A stretch of 64,000 nt of DNA from Collinsella sp. OM04-5 (GTDB taxonomy: Bacteria; Actinomycetota; Coriobacteriia; Coriobacteriales; Coriobacteriaceae): assembly GCF_003439125.1 (NCBI RefSeq), contig NZ_QSUU01000013.1, positions 19,359 through 83,358 of the forward strand, in the 5' to 3' direction. Below, in pieces: positions 15,976 through 24,989 of this stretch. Position 1 is the first letter of the stretch. Each line of letters begins with the position of its first letter. The notes beneath the pieces are model-generated. The model did no database searches and was not told the origin of the DNA. It saw only the letters and a program-made list of their open reading frames with translations. The position numbers and the translations under genes were made by a program.

Positions 15976-17748
15976 ATGATTGAAACTGAGAACAAGGTGT
16001 ATGCCCGCCGCTGCGAGAGCCATGTCGAGGCCCTGCGCCGCGCCGTTCCTGGCTGCATCGAGAAGGTCGAGTGGCAGTGCGAGGACCAGCTGACGATTAC
16101 CGTCAAGCAGGACAAGCTGCCCGAGGCCGTCCACTACCTGTACTACGAGCGCTACGGCTGGATTCCCGTGATCGTCGGAAACGACGAGCGCAGCCTGTGC
16201 GGCCGCTACGCCGTGTACTACGTCATCTCCATGGAGGGGGAGGACCCCGGCTGGGTGACCGTGCGCACCGAGGTCGATCCCGCCAAGATGACGTTCCCGT
16301 CCGTGACGCCGTTCGTCCCCGCCTGCGTGTGGGGCGAGCGCGAGCTGCGCGATATGTTCGGCCTGATCCCCGAGGGTCTGCCCGACCGTCGTCGCCTGGT
16401 GCTGCCCGATGACTGGCCCAACGGCCTGTTCCCGCTGCGCAAGGACTCCATGGACTACCGTTTCCGTCCCGCTCCCGCGAGCGACATGGAAAACTACGAG
16501 TTCTTGGCCGATACCAAGGGCAAGGAGACGACGCTTGTCCCCATGGGCCCGTTGCACATTACCTCCGACGAGCCCGGCCACTTCCGCCTGTTCGTAGAGG
16601 GTGAGACGATCGTCGACGCCGACTACCGTCTGTTCTACGTACACCGCGGCATGGAGAAGGTCGCCGAGACGCGCCTGAACTATGACGCTGTGACGTTCCT
16701 CGCCGACCGTATCTGCGGCATCTGCGGCTGCGCCCACTCGGTGGCCTATGCCGAGGCCGTCGAGCGTGCCCAGGGCATTCATGTTCCGCCGCGCGCCCAG
16801 TACATCCGCGCCATCATGCTCGAGGTCGAGCGCCTGCACTCGCATCTGCTCAACATTGGCCTGGCGTCGCACTACACGGGCTTCGACTCCGGCTTCCAGC
16901 AGTTCTTCCGCGTCCGCGAGAAGTCCATGGACCTGGCCGAGAAGCTCTCCGGTCACCGCAAGACCTACGGTCTCAACGTGATCGGCGGCGTGCGTCGCGA
17001 CATTTTGGCCGAGCAGAAGCTCTCCACGCTCACGACCATCCACCAGCTGCGCTCCGAGGTTCAGGAGCTCGTTGACGTCTTGCTCTCCACGCCCAACTTT
17101 ATTGAGCGTACGAGTGGTATCGGCATCTTGGACCGCAAGATCGCACGCGACTTCTCGCCGGTCGGCCCGCTCATGCGTGGCTCGGGCTATGCCCGCGACG
17201 TGCGCTTTGACCATCCCTTCGACGGCTACGCCGATCCGGACGTCCAAAAGATGCACGCCGCCACGGCCGACACCTGCGATGCCTTCGGCCGTACCGCCGT
17301 TCGCATCCAGGAGGTCTACGATTCGATCGACATGATCGAGACCATGCTCGAGAACTGCCCGTCGGGCCCCATCCTCACTACGGATTGGGAGTACACCCCG
17401 CACAAGTACGCCATCGGCGCCACCGAGGCGCCGCGCGGTGAGGACGTGCACTGGGCCATGCTCGGCAACAACCAGAAGTGCTACCGCTGGCGCGCCAAGG
17501 CCGCCACGTACAGCAACTGGCCGGTCCTGCGCTACATGTTCCGCGGCAACACCGTGGGCGATGCGGCGCTGATCGTCGGCTCGCTCGATCCGTGCTACTC
17601 CTGCACCGACCGCGTGACGGTGACCGATGTCGCCGCCAAGCGCGACCACGTGCTCGACAAGGAGCAGTTCGAGAACGTCTGGCGCGACAAGTCGCCGCTT
17701 GCGGGCGAGGGCACCATGGCCGCTCCGCTCGATGAGGAGGCGCTCTAA
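15976..17748 (+). CDS. hyfG: [NiFe] hydrogenase large subunit HyfG (HycE-like, fused NuoC-type N-terminus)
   Basis: A 590-residue fusion. Residues 1 to about 175 form the NuoC-like 30-kDa domain (SVTPFVPACVWGERELRDMFGLIPEGLPDRRRLVLPDDWP). The rest is the large subunit. The nickel ligands are present: RICGICGCAHS in the middle and DPCYSCTDR near the C-terminus. That makes it a catalytic hydrogenase, not a NuoD of complex I. About 44 residues follow DPCYSCTDR, the tail normally removed by HycI after the Arg. It makes H2 from protons and electrons delivered by HyfA/HyfI. Confidence 0.95.
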   Translation: MIETENKVYARRCESHVEALRRAVPGCIEKVEWQCEDQLTITVKQDKLPEAVHYLYYERYGWIPVIVGNDERSLCGRYAVYYVISMEGEDPGWVTVRTEVDPAKMTFPSVTPFVPACVWGERELRDMFGLIPEGLPDRRRLVLPDDWPNGLFPLRKDSMDYRFRPAPASDMENYEFLADTKGKETTLVPMGPLHITSDEPGHFRLFVEGETIVDADYRLFYVHRGMEKVAETRLNYDAVTFLADRICGICGCAHSVAYAEAVERAQGIHVPPRAQYIRAIMLEVERLHSHLLNIGLASHYTGFDSGFQQFFRVREKSMDLAEKLSGHRKTYGLNVIGGVRRDILAEQKLSTLTTIHQLRSEVQELVDVLLSTPNFIERTSGIGILDRKIARDFSPVGPLMRGSGYARDVRFDHPFDGYADPDVQKMHAATADTCDAFGRTAVRIQEVYDSIDMIETMLENCPSGPILTTDWEYTPHKYAIGATEAPRGEDVHWAMLGNNQKCYRWRAKAATYSNWPVLRYMFRGNTVGDAALIVGSLDPCYSCTDRVTVTDVAAKRDHVLDKEQFENVWRDKSPLAGEGTMAAPLDEEAL

Positions 17749-17749
17749 T

Positions 17750-18466
17750 ATGCTGAAGCTTTGGAAGGTTAACGCCAAGGCCGGCGACGCGACGGTCAAG
17801 TACCCGTTTGCGCCGTTTCCCACCAACAAGGACATGCGCGGCAAGCCCGAGCACGACGCGGAGCTCTGCATCGCCTGCGGTGCCTGCGGCGTGGCGTGCC
17901 CGGCCGATGCCATTCGCATGGACACCGACCTTGCCTCCGATACCATCACCTGGTCGATCGACTACGGTCGCTGCATCTTTTGCGGTCGCTGCGAGGAGGC
18001 CTGCCCCATGGAGGCCATCAAGCTCACCGAGGAGTTTGAGCTGGCCGTCATGAGCAAGGACGACCTCACCAGCAAGAGCGTCTATACGCTCGAGCACTGC
18101 TCGCGTTGCGGCAAGCCGTTTGCCCCGCACAAAGAGATCGACTACGCCAAGCGCCTGCTGCAAAAGGCCGGCGGCATGGAGGCCGAGCAGGCCGCCCGTA
18201 CTGTTGGTATGTGCCAGGAGTGCAAGCGTGAGCTCGACGCCCTGCGCGCCGCCTCGGCCGTAAAGACCGGCAACGCTGCCGGCATGGCTGCCAACGAGAC
18301 GCTTGCGTCCGGTGAGCCCCAGGGCCCTGGCATGGAGTATCTGGGCGGCCACGGCGTGAACCCGGAGTATATCGACCGCGAGCTCAACCCCGATGCGCCC
18401 GAGATTCCCGCCGGTCCGGCGCCGGTCGAGGGCATCATCATGGATTTTGATACGAAGGAGGAGTAA
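17750..18466 (+). CDS. hyfH: Hydrogenase-4 ferredoxin subunit HyfH (NuoI-like)
   Basis: A 238-residue protein with two [4Fe-4S] motifs, CIACGACGVACP near residue 40 and CIFCGRCEEACP near 75, as in HycF/HyfH/NuoI. A further CSRCGKPFAPH and CQECKR pair lies after residue 115, a possible zinc or extra cluster site also known in HycF-like proteins. ATG 17750 is one base after the hyfG stop, with GATGAGGAGG upstream; a longer in-frame reading is rejected. It is longer than E. coli HyfH (181). Confidence 0.92.
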   Translation: MLKLWKVNAKAGDATVKYPFAPFPTNKDMRGKPEHDAELCIACGACGVACPADAIRMDTDLASDTITWSIDYGRCIFCGRCEEACPMEAIKLTEEFELAVMSKDDLTSKSVYTLEHCSRCGKPFAPHKEIDYAKRLLQKAGGMEAEQAARTVGMCQECKRELDALRAASAVKTGNAAGMAANETLASGEPQGPGMEYLGGHGVNPEYIDRELNPDAPEIPAGPAPVEGIIMDFDTKEE

Positions 18467-18468
18467 CC

Positions 18469-19251
18469 ATGGCCGAACCCACGCTTTTGCCCGAGCGGCT
18501 TCAGTACCGCCCGACCAAGATCGAGCTCGACGAGAGCATCGAGAAGGCCAAGGCGACCCTTCTTAAGAAGATCAAGCGCTCGGTGTACGTCTACCGCGTT
18601 GACTGCGGCGGCTGCAACGGCTGCGAGATCGAGATCTTCGGTTCCATCACGCCCGTCTTCGACGTCGAGCGCTTTGGCATCAAGGTCGTGCCCTCGCCCC
18701 GTCACGCCGATGTGCTGCTGTACACCGGCGCCGTGACGCGTGCCATGCGCATGCCGGCGCTGCGCGCCTTTGAGGCCGCACCCGATCCCAAGATCGTAGT
18801 GTCCTATGGCGCGTGCGGCTGCACCGGCGGCATCTTCTACGACAACTACTGCGTCTGGGGCGGCACGGACAAGATCCTGCCGGTCGATGTCTACATCCCC
18901 GGCTGCCCGCCCAGCCCCGCGCAGACCATCTACGGCTTTGCCATGGCGCTCGGTCTGCTGGACCAAAAGCTCCATGCCGAGACCACGGTGGAGGCCGCCG
19001 GCGAGCAGGCCGATATCCTGCACCCCGGCGTTCCGTACAAGTTGCGTGTTGCCATCGAGCGCGAGGCTCGCGCCATGAGCGGCTACCGTTACGGCCGCGA
19101 CCTGGCCAATGAGTTTATGGATACGCTCGAGGGTGCACCCAAGGGCGATATCCGCGGTGCCATGGCGCTGCTTATCGACAAGCAGGACGATCCTCGCCGC
19201 GTCGAGGTGTACTCGGCGCTGCAGGATCTGGTGCTGGCCGGAGGTCGCTAG
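18469..19251 (+). CDS. hyfI: [NiFe] hydrogenase small subunit HyfI (NuoB-like)
   Basis: A 260-residue protein carrying one [4Fe-4S] cluster: DCGGCNGCEIEIFG near residue 45, then GACGCTGGIFYDNY near 119 and PGCPPSPAQTIYG near 145. These give the N2-type ligands of HycG/HyfI/NuoB. It relays electrons to the NiFe site of HyfG. AAGGAGGAG precedes ATG 18469, 3 bases after hyfH. Confidence 0.94.
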   Translation: MAEPTLLPERLQYRPTKIELDESIEKAKATLLKKIKRSVYVYRVDCGGCNGCEIEIFGSITPVFDVERFGIKVVPSPRHADVLLYTGAVTRAMRMPALRAFEAAPDPKIVVSYGACGCTGGIFYDNYCVWGGTDKILPVDVYIPGCPPSPAQTIYGFAMALGLLDQKLHAETTVEAAGEQADILHPGVPYKLRVAIEREARAMSGYRYGRDLANEFMDTLEGAPKGDIRGAMALLIDKQDDPRRVEVYSALQDLVLAGGR

Positions 19252-19833
19252 ATGGAGCTTACGGACCGCTCTGGTTACTTTGCGGGCCCCGGTATGCTTG
19301 GCGGCTCCTTTGGCGATGCCTCGCGCGCAAGCGACGAGGCTGCCGAGGGCGTCGCCGACCCCTGCCTGGACCATGCGCCCGACCAAGTGGTCTTTTATGA
19401 GCTCACGCGTAAGTTTGTGGAGACCGAGGAAGACGTTCCCCAGGAGGCCTGCGACGTGCTGTACTACACGCTCGCCGTGGGCCACCACACCGGCGTGCTC
19501 GACTGCTTTGAGCCGCGCCTGTCGGTGCCGGTGGATGTGTTCTATACGCTTATCGACGCGCTGCCGGAGGGAGAGGCCCGGACTAAGTTCGAGGCCATCC
19601 GTTCCTTTGGCGAGTGCCAGCTCGACAAGACGGCCGTGCCGTCGCTGCTCGAGGCCTGCGATGCGCTGCTCGACGAGCGCGGTTTTCGCGGTTCTGCTAA
19701 GGCCGGCATCTCGGTGTTCGATGACGACTTTGGCCTGCATGCCCAGCAGGTCGCTTTCTTAATGAAGTTTCGCGATCTGGTTGAGCGCGTGCGCGATGTG
19801 TCGGGCGTGTATCTGACGGGAAGGTTGCAGTAA
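19252..19833 (+). CDS. hyfJ: Formate hydrogenlyase maturation protein HycH/HyfJ family
   Basis: A 193-residue protein starting at the base after the hyfI stop. It shows QVVFYELTRKFVETEEDVPQEA and YYTLAVGHHTGVLDCFEPRL, typical of the HycH family that assists maturation of the large subunit. The N-terminal 40 residues (GYFAGPGMLGGSFGDAS...) look like a lineage-specific extension. Its stop shares a base with the hycI start (TAATG). Confidence 0.82.
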   Translation: MELTDRSGYFAGPGMLGGSFGDASRASDEAAEGVADPCLDHAPDQVVFYELTRKFVETEEDVPQEACDVLYYTLAVGHHTGVLDCFEPRLSVPVDVFYTLIDALPEGEARTKFEAIRSFGECQLDKTAVPSLLEACDALLDERGFRGSAKAGISVFDDDFGLHAQQVAFLMKFRDLVERVRDVSGVYLTGRLQ

Positions 19834-20336
19834 TGGGTCGCGTTGTAGATGGTCGTGTGAACGGCGCCCCGTTTGCGGGTATCGTGCTCACGGCGGGAAG
19901 CGTGCTGCGCGCCGACGATGCCGCCGGCCCTGTGCTCTCCAAAAAGATGGAGGACGCACCCATCGCCGGTTGGTACACCATTGACGGTGGCCAAACGCCC
20001 GAGGACGACATCATCGAGGTCAAGCGCGAGCGTCCGCCGCGTCTGGTCTTGGTCGATGCTGCCGACATGGCGCTGCCCGTCGGCGCCATCCGCTTGCTCG
20101 ACAAACGTGATGTGGCCCGCAAGTCGATGTTCACCACGCATTCGCTTCCCTTGTCGATTCTGATCGAAGAGATTGAGCAATCGTGCGATGATATCGTTTT
20201 TGTCGGAATTCAGCCGGGCGACACGGAGTTCTACAACCCCATGTCCCCGGAAGTCTTTGACGCCGTCGACGCCGTGTATGACGCCGTGGCCGCCAACGAC
20301 TTTTCCCACTTTGTCCGCTTGGGGCAGGAGCTATAG
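19833..20336 (+). CDS. hycI: HycI-type hydrogenase maturation endopeptidase
   Basis: A 167-residue protein with a divergent hydrogenase-protease fold: GIVLTAGSVLRADDAAGP in place of the usual GN-x-LRGDDGAGP, RLVLVDAADMALPVGAIR in the middle, and VFVGIQPGDTEFYNPMSPEV near the end. The Asp and Glu nickel-sensing positions seem kept. It should cleave the HyfG C-terminal tail after the DPCYSCTDR motif. It overlaps hyfJ by one base, so the pair is cotranslated. Confidence 0.88.
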   Translation: MGRVVDGRVNGAPFAGIVLTAGSVLRADDAAGPVLSKKMEDAPIAGWYTIDGGQTPEDDIIEVKRERPPRLVLVDAADMALPVGAIRLLDKRDVARKSMFTTHSLPLSILIEEIEQSCDDIVFVGIQPGDTEFYNPMSPEVFDAVDAVYDAVAANDFSHFVRLGQEL

Positions 20337-20375
20337 GAGCGCTTGTCCCTGCTGATTAGGAAAGAAGTGATTGAC

Positions 20376-21215
20376 ATGGCAGATTCCAAGGCAGAATATC
20401 CCGCTCCCGATTGCCTGGCACCCGCCGCGATCGAGGCCAAGACCGAGGCCGCCGGCGTGACCAAGGCCAACCTGCCGGTCGCAAAGGCCTTTCTGTTGGC
20501 AATGTTCGCCGGTGCGTTCATCGCCTTCGGCGGCCTGTTCTTTACCGTGTTCTTGAGCGATAGCACGCTGGGCTGGGGCGCCCAGCGCGTCGTGGGCGGC
20601 CTGTGCTTTTGCCTGGGCCTGGTGCTCGTGCTGGTGTGCGGCGCCGAGCTGTTCACCGGTAATTCGCTTATGGTCTGCGCGCTCAAGAGCAAAAAGATCA
20701 CCCTGGTCCAGATGCTCAAGGCTTGGGTCGTCGTGTGGCTTGGTAACTTTGCTGGTGCCCTGTTCATCGTCTTTTTGGTGTACATGGCCGGCATTTACAA
20801 GCTCAACGGCGAGGCGGTCGCCAATTCCATGGTGAGCGTCGCCGCCGGCAAGGTGACGGTCGACTGGGTGACGATCTTCTTCCGCGGCATCCTGTGCAAC
20901 ATCTTTGTGTGTCTGGCCGTATGGATCGGTACCGCCGGTAAGACCGTGGTCGATAAGGTCGTGGGCATTTTGCTGCCCATCGCCGCCTTTGTGGCCTGCG
21001 GTTTTGAGCACTGCGTCGCCAACATGTACTTTTTGCCCATGGGTGCCGTGATGCACGCGTGCGGCTATGGTGCCGACGTCGCCGGTGCCGATGCGCTCAA
21101 CGCCGCGGGCATTGCGTTTAACCTGTCCGCCGCCACGCTGGGCAACATCGTGGGCGGCGCGGTTCTGGTCGCGCTCGGCTACTGGTTTATCTACGCCAAG
21201 AAGTCCGAGGCGTAA
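20376..21215 (+). CDS. focA: Formate/nitrite channel FocA family
   Basis: A 279-residue membrane protein with six hydrophobic segments. Family signatures are AMFAGAFIAFGGLFF near residue 40, CGAELFTGNSLM near 88 (NxGxELFTGN of FNT channels), WLGNFAGALFIVFL, GILCNIFVCLAVW near 170 and CGFEHCVANMYFLP near 208. ATG 20376 with AGGAAAG upstream is preferred over the longer reading from 20343. It probably imports or exports formate for the adjacent formate hydrogenlyase. It is the last gene before a terminator. Confidence 0.93.
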   Translation: MADSKAEYPAPDCLAPAAIEAKTEAAGVTKANLPVAKAFLLAMFAGAFIAFGGLFFTVFLSDSTLGWGAQRVVGGLCFCLGLVLVLVCGAELFTGNSLMVCALKSKKITLVQMLKAWVVVWLGNFAGALFIVFLVYMAGIYKLNGEAVANSMVSVAAGKVTVDWVTIFFRGILCNIFVCLAVWIGTAGKTVVDKVVGILLPIAAFVACGFEHCVANMYFLPMGAVMHACGYGADVAGADALNAAGIAFNLSAATLGNIVGGAVLVALGYWFIYAKKSEA

Positions 21216-21237
21216 GGTATCGTCTGTTTGACGTTGG

Positions 21238-21273
21238 GCCTCCCGCGGGGCGTTGCCGTGCGGGAGGCTTTTT
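21238..21273 (+). terminator. Rho-independent terminator of the formate hydrogenlyase operon
   Basis: GCCTCCCGC (21238-21246) pairs with GCGGGAGGC (21260-21268), followed by TTTTT. Confidence 0.9.
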
Positions 21274-21337
21274 GGGTCCGGGGCTCGTTGCCGGGCATTT
21301 GGCCTGTTGTGTTTGGCTGATGAAAGGGGTAATCGAG

Positions 21338-23455
21338 ATGGCATCTGCTGTGAAGTGTGACGGTCGCGCCGTGGTGACCACATGCGGGGGATGCTATGCC
21401 GATTGCGCCTTTGCGGCACGCGCTGAGGACTGTCGCGTGGTGGCCGAGTTGCCGGTGTCGGGGCATCCGTGCGCGGCGCGAGCCCTGTGTGCCCGCGGGC
21501 GGCATCGCCTGGACATGCCGTTTGACGAGCACGACCGGATTTTGCATCCCATGCGACGCCGCCAGGATGGCTCGGGGTTCGATGTGATTTCGTGGGATGA
21601 GGCGTTCGCGCAGATCGCAGCGCGCCTTGGGGAGATTGTTGACGGGCATGGTCCCCGTGCGCTGGGCATGACGCTCGGCGTGCCCTCGTTCGACCGGTAC
21701 TGGGCGTATCGCTTTATGCATGCGCTGGGCTCGCCCAACGTATACGGTGCCGACGGTGCCTGCGAGGTAAGCCGACTTACCGGCTGGGAGCACAGCTTGG
21801 GCTATAGTCCCGCCTCCGACCTGGCGCATACCGATTGCATCATGTATCTGGGGCGCTCCATTGTCGATTCGTCGACGATGGGGGCCGTTGATGCGCTCAA
21901 CGATGCCCGTCGCCGTGGGGCGAAGATTATCGTGGTCGACCCCCGGCGCAGTGGCTCGGCTGCGCTTGCCGACCGCTGGCTGCGCGTGCGCCCGGGCTGT
22001 GACCTGGCTTTGCTGCTAGGCATCGCGCATGTGCTGATTGCCGAGGACCTGTATGACCACGAGTTCGTGACCCGCTATACCACGGGTTTTGATGAGCTGG
22101 CGCAGGCGGCCGCTGTTTGGACGCCCGAGTGGGCTGAGTCGATGTGCGATGTGCCGGCGGACGATATCCGAGCGACTGCGCGTGATTTGGCTGCCGCGGC
22201 GCCTGCTGCGGTGGTGGACGCGGGCTTTCATGGCGGCATCGGTATCGCGTATGCCAATAGCACCCAGACCGCGCGCGCTATTTGCTTGGTCGATGTGCTG
22301 CTGGGCTGCATCGGACACGCGGGCGGCGCGCTCAATCCACCCACACCGCTTGCGCTGGGCGACTTGGACCCTGTGCGTTTCGCGACGCCGCCGGTGCCGC
22401 GTGAGCCTAAGTTGGGGTCCGAACGCTATCCACTGGTCGATCCGGTGCGCGGCCTGTGTACGACCATCGGTCAGTCGATTCTTGCCGGGGATTTGCGTGG
22501 GCTCATCGTCTATGCCAGTAACCCCGGTGCGGGCTATGGCAATGCGCAGGCTTGGTTGGGCATCTTGCAGCAGCTCGACTTGCTCGTGACGATTGATATT
22601 CGCTGGTCCGAGACAGTGCACGCTTCCGACTTCGTGCTGCCCGATGTGACGTATCTGGAGGCCGACCGCGGCGTGGGCACGGTCGTGGGTCGCAACGACG
22701 CTCGCGTGTTCTACCGTAATGCCGTGCTGCCCGTGCAGCATGACGACACGCGTCCCGGTCGGGAGATCTTTGCCGGTTTGGCTGCGGCCTGCAGCGTTGG
22801 TGAGTGCTTCGACTTTACGTCTGACGATCTGGCGGCTGCCCAGGTGGCGCCTTTTGGGATCAATCTGGACGAGCTCAAGGAGCGCGGCTGGGCCGACACG
22901 GGTGTTGCGTTGCCGTCGCGTACGGGCGAGCCGGCGATTCCCTTGGATGGCGGCAAAATTGCGCTGGCAAGCGACGTATGGGAACGAGCCGGTCTGGGCC
23001 GCGTTCCCGGTTGGATCGCGCCCATGGTGGAGCCCGGTCCGGGGATGTTTCGCCTCATTAGCGGCAACCGTCCCTTTGAGTCGCACACCTCGCGAAGGCT
23101 TGCGGCCCAAGGTGCCGCCGAGGCTGGATCGGACCTGGATGCCGTGCAGATGAATGCCGATGCCGCTGCTCGCATGGGTATTGCCGACGGCGAGATCGTC
23201 GAACTCGTGAGCGATATGGGCCGCGACCGCGTGCGCGTGGAGACGACGCCGTATCTGCATCCGGCGTGCATCTTTACGTCGGCCGCCCCCGGCGGACGTT
23301 CGTTTAGCGCCGATGCCGGCGGTGCTCAAGCCTTGGGCGTCGGTCCACTCGACCATACACCGTTGCGTTGGGACCCGTTGACGGGCGCCGCGCTCACCCA
23401 GGAAAACGCCGTTTGCGTGGAAAAGATCGCGGCGCGCGAGGATAATAGCGATTGA
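21338..23455 (+). CDS. Molybdopterin-dependent oxidoreductase, cysteine-ligated (Psr/Phs-like)
   Basis: A 705-residue DMSO-reductase-family protein. ATG 21338 follows GAAAGGGG. A CGGCYADC motif with a later Cys in RALCARG gives the N-terminal [4Fe-4S] site, offset like in PsrA/PhsA-type enzymes. The Mo ligand is probably Cys in GADGACEVSRLTGWE. MGD-binding motifs follow: YLGRSIVDSS, IIVVDPRRSGSAALAD, and the C-terminal ANPGAGYGN and SGNRPFESHTSRRL segments. No electron-transfer or membrane subunit and no Tat signal is next to it, so it is likely cytoplasmic and its partner and substrate are unknown. It lies between the FHL operon and selA, so it may share Moco supply. Confidence 0.85.
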   Translation: MASAVKCDGRAVVTTCGGCYADCAFAARAEDCRVVAELPVSGHPCAARALCARGRHRLDMPFDEHDRILHPMRRRQDGSGFDVISWDEAFAQIAARLGEIVDGHGPRALGMTLGVPSFDRYWAYRFMHALGSPNVYGADGACEVSRLTGWEHSLGYSPASDLAHTDCIMYLGRSIVDSSTMGAVDALNDARRRGAKIIVVDPRRSGSAALADRWLRVRPGCDLALLLGIAHVLIAEDLYDHEFVTRYTTGFDELAQAAAVWTPEWAESMCDVPADDIRATARDLAAAAPAAVVDAGFHGGIGIAYANSTQTARAICLVDVLLGCIGHAGGALNPPTPLALGDLDPVRFATPPVPREPKLGSERYPLVDPVRGLCTTIGQSILAGDLRGLIVYASNPGAGYGNAQAWLGILQQLDLLVTIDIRWSETVHASDFVLPDVTYLEADRGVGTVVGRNDARVFYRNAVLPVQHDDTRPGREIFAGLAAACSVGECFDFTSDDLAAAQVAPFGINLDELKERGWADTGVALPSRTGEPAIPLDGGKIALASDVWERAGLGRVPGWIAPMVEPGPGMFRLISGNRPFESHTSRRLAAQGAAEAGSDLDAVQMNADAAARMGIADGEIVELVSDMGRDRVRVETTPYLHPACIFTSAAPGGRSFSADAGGAQALGVGPLDHTPLRWDPLTGAALTQENAVCVEKIAAREDNSD

Positions 23456-23460
23456 TTGAC

Positions 23461-23482
23461 TCAGCCGATCGAATTGGCTGAT
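23461..23482 (+). other. Small inverted repeat before selA
   Basis: TCAGCC and GGCTGA face one another across about 9 bases in the 76-base gap between the oxidoreductase stop and selA. Too short to classify; weak terminator or leader hairpin. Confidence 0.3.
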
Positions 23483-23531
23483 TGTTTGACGTTCGAACGA
23501 TTGATTCACCTTTGGTTTTGAAAGGCCGCAC

Positions 23532-24989
23532 ATGAGCGATAGCCAGAACATGTCCGATGAGGTACGCGCCCGCTTGCGCGCCATTCCTTCCGTTAACGAG
23601 TTGCTCGCCGAGTGGCCGGTTGTGAAGGCGGCGGGGGAGACCTGTGACGCGGTGGTGCATTCCGCTGTCACGGCCGAGCTCGACGAGGAGCGCGCCGCCA
23701 TTCGTGCCGGCGCCGACCCGCGCTCTAAGCGCGACCTTGCTTCGGCCATCGAGTGGCGTGCGCACCGCTCCGCGCTGCCGAGCCTGCGCCCTGCCGTCAA
23801 CGCTACGGGCGTGGTCATCCATACCAACCTGGGTCGAGCCCCGCTCGCGGAGTCGGCGGCAAAGGCCGTGGCCGAGGTCGCGCGCGGCTACAGCACGCTC
23901 GAATACAGTGTGGACACCTGTTCGCGCGGGTCGCGCAAGGAGCACGCCGCGCAACTGATCCGCTCGCTCACCGGTGCCGAGGACGCGCTTGTGGTCAACA
24001 ACAACGCCGCCGCGGTGCTGCTGGTGCTGGCGACTCACGCTGTGGGCAAGGAGGTTATCGTCAGCCGCGGCGAGCTCGTCGAGATCGGCGGCAGCTTCCG
24101 TATCCCCGATGTCATGGCGGCTTCGGGCGCCAAGCTCGTCGAGGTCGGAGCCACCAACCGCACGCATTTGAGCGACTACGAGCGCGCCATCACGCCCGAT
24201 ACGGCGATGATCCTTAAGGTCCATCCTTCCAACTATCGCATCGAGGGTTTCCACGAGGAGGTAGGCTCTCGGGAGCTTGCCACCCTGGCCCACAAGCATG
24301 GTCTGCTGTTCTACGAGGACCAGGGCTCGGGCGCGCTTCTGCCCGATGACATCCTGGTGCGCGGCGGTGAGGAGCCCACGCCGGCTTCGGTCGCGGCGGG
24401 ACTCGATATCGTTTCGTGCTCGGGTGATAAGCTGCTGGGCGCCGCGCAGGCGGGCATTATCATGGGCCGTCGCGATCTGGTCCAGGCCTGTGGGTCGCAT
24501 CCGCTTATGCGTGCCCTGCGCCCGGGCAAACTGGCTCTGTCGGCGCTCGAGGCCACGCTGCGTATCTACATGGACGGGGCGGATGTGGCCCATCGTGAGG
24601 TGCCGGTGCTCAACATGCTTACGCTGCCGCAGGCTCATCTGGAGCGTCGCGCGCGTAAGCTGCGCGATCGTATGGTCGCCGGCCTCGATAAGGTTGGTTG
24701 CCCGTGCGCTGTTCAGGTGGAGATCGTCGAGGAATCGTCGACCCCCGGTGGCGGCTCGCTGCCTACCGTGGAACTGCCCACGATGTGCATTGCTGTCTGC
24801 CCAGTCGACGGGTGCCTGTCCGTCGACGCGCTCAAGCGCTCACTCGTCCAAGATTTCGACACACCGGTTGTCACGCGCGCCTCGCACGATCGCGTCCTGT
24901 TTGACGTACGCACGCTCGTGGGTGACCGCGATATCGAGACGGCGGCATCGACGCTCGCCGCGTGCGTTAAGAAGGCGATTGCTCGATGA
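23532..24989 (+). CDS. selA: L-seryl-tRNA(Sec) selenium transferase
   Basis: A 485-residue PLP enzyme that converts seryl-tRNA(Sec) to selenocysteinyl-tRNA(Sec) using selenophosphate. The N-terminal domain has IPSVNELLAEWPV; NATGVVIHTNLGRAPL near residue 92 is the SelA signature. PLP lysine is Lys300 in SCSGDKLLGAAQAGII. The length is normal (E. coli 463). GAAAGG precedes ATG 23532. The stop overlaps selB by 4 bases, an arrangement found in many bacteria. Confidence 0.96.
   Translation: MSDSQNMSDEVRARLRAIPSVNELLAEWPVVKAAGETCDAVVHSAVTAELDEERAAIRAGADPRSKRDLASAIEWRAHRSALPSLRPAVNATGVVIHTNLGRAPLAESAAKAVAEVARGYSTLEYSVDTCSRGSRKEHAAQLIRSLTGAEDALVVNNNAAAVLLVLATHAVGKEVIVSRGELVEIGGSFRIPDVMAASGAKLVEVGATNRTHLSDYERAITPDTAMILKVHPSNYRIEGFHEEVGSRELATLAHKHGLLFYEDQGSGALLPDDILVRGGEEPTPASVAAGLDIVSCSGDKLLGAAQAGIIMGRRDLVQACGSHPLMRALRPGKLALSALEATLRIYMDGADVAHREVPVLNMLTLPQAHLERRARKLRDRMVAGLDKVGCPCAVQVEIVEESSTPGGGSLPTVELPTMCIAVCPVDGCLSVDALKRSLVQDFDTPVVTRASHDRVLFDVRTLVGDRDIETAASTLAACVKKAIAR

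Noticed and set aside
15976..17748. Complex I NuoCD fusion
   Set aside because: Both CxxC pairs for nickel are present (RICGICGCAHS, DPCYSCTDR), which complex I NuoD lacks.
13822..17949. A 1375-codon open frame on the - strand across hyfE-hyfG
   Set aside because: It is a shadow of high-GC codon use: rich in His, Arg, Asp and Gly, with no domain, and opposite well-supported hydrogenase genes.
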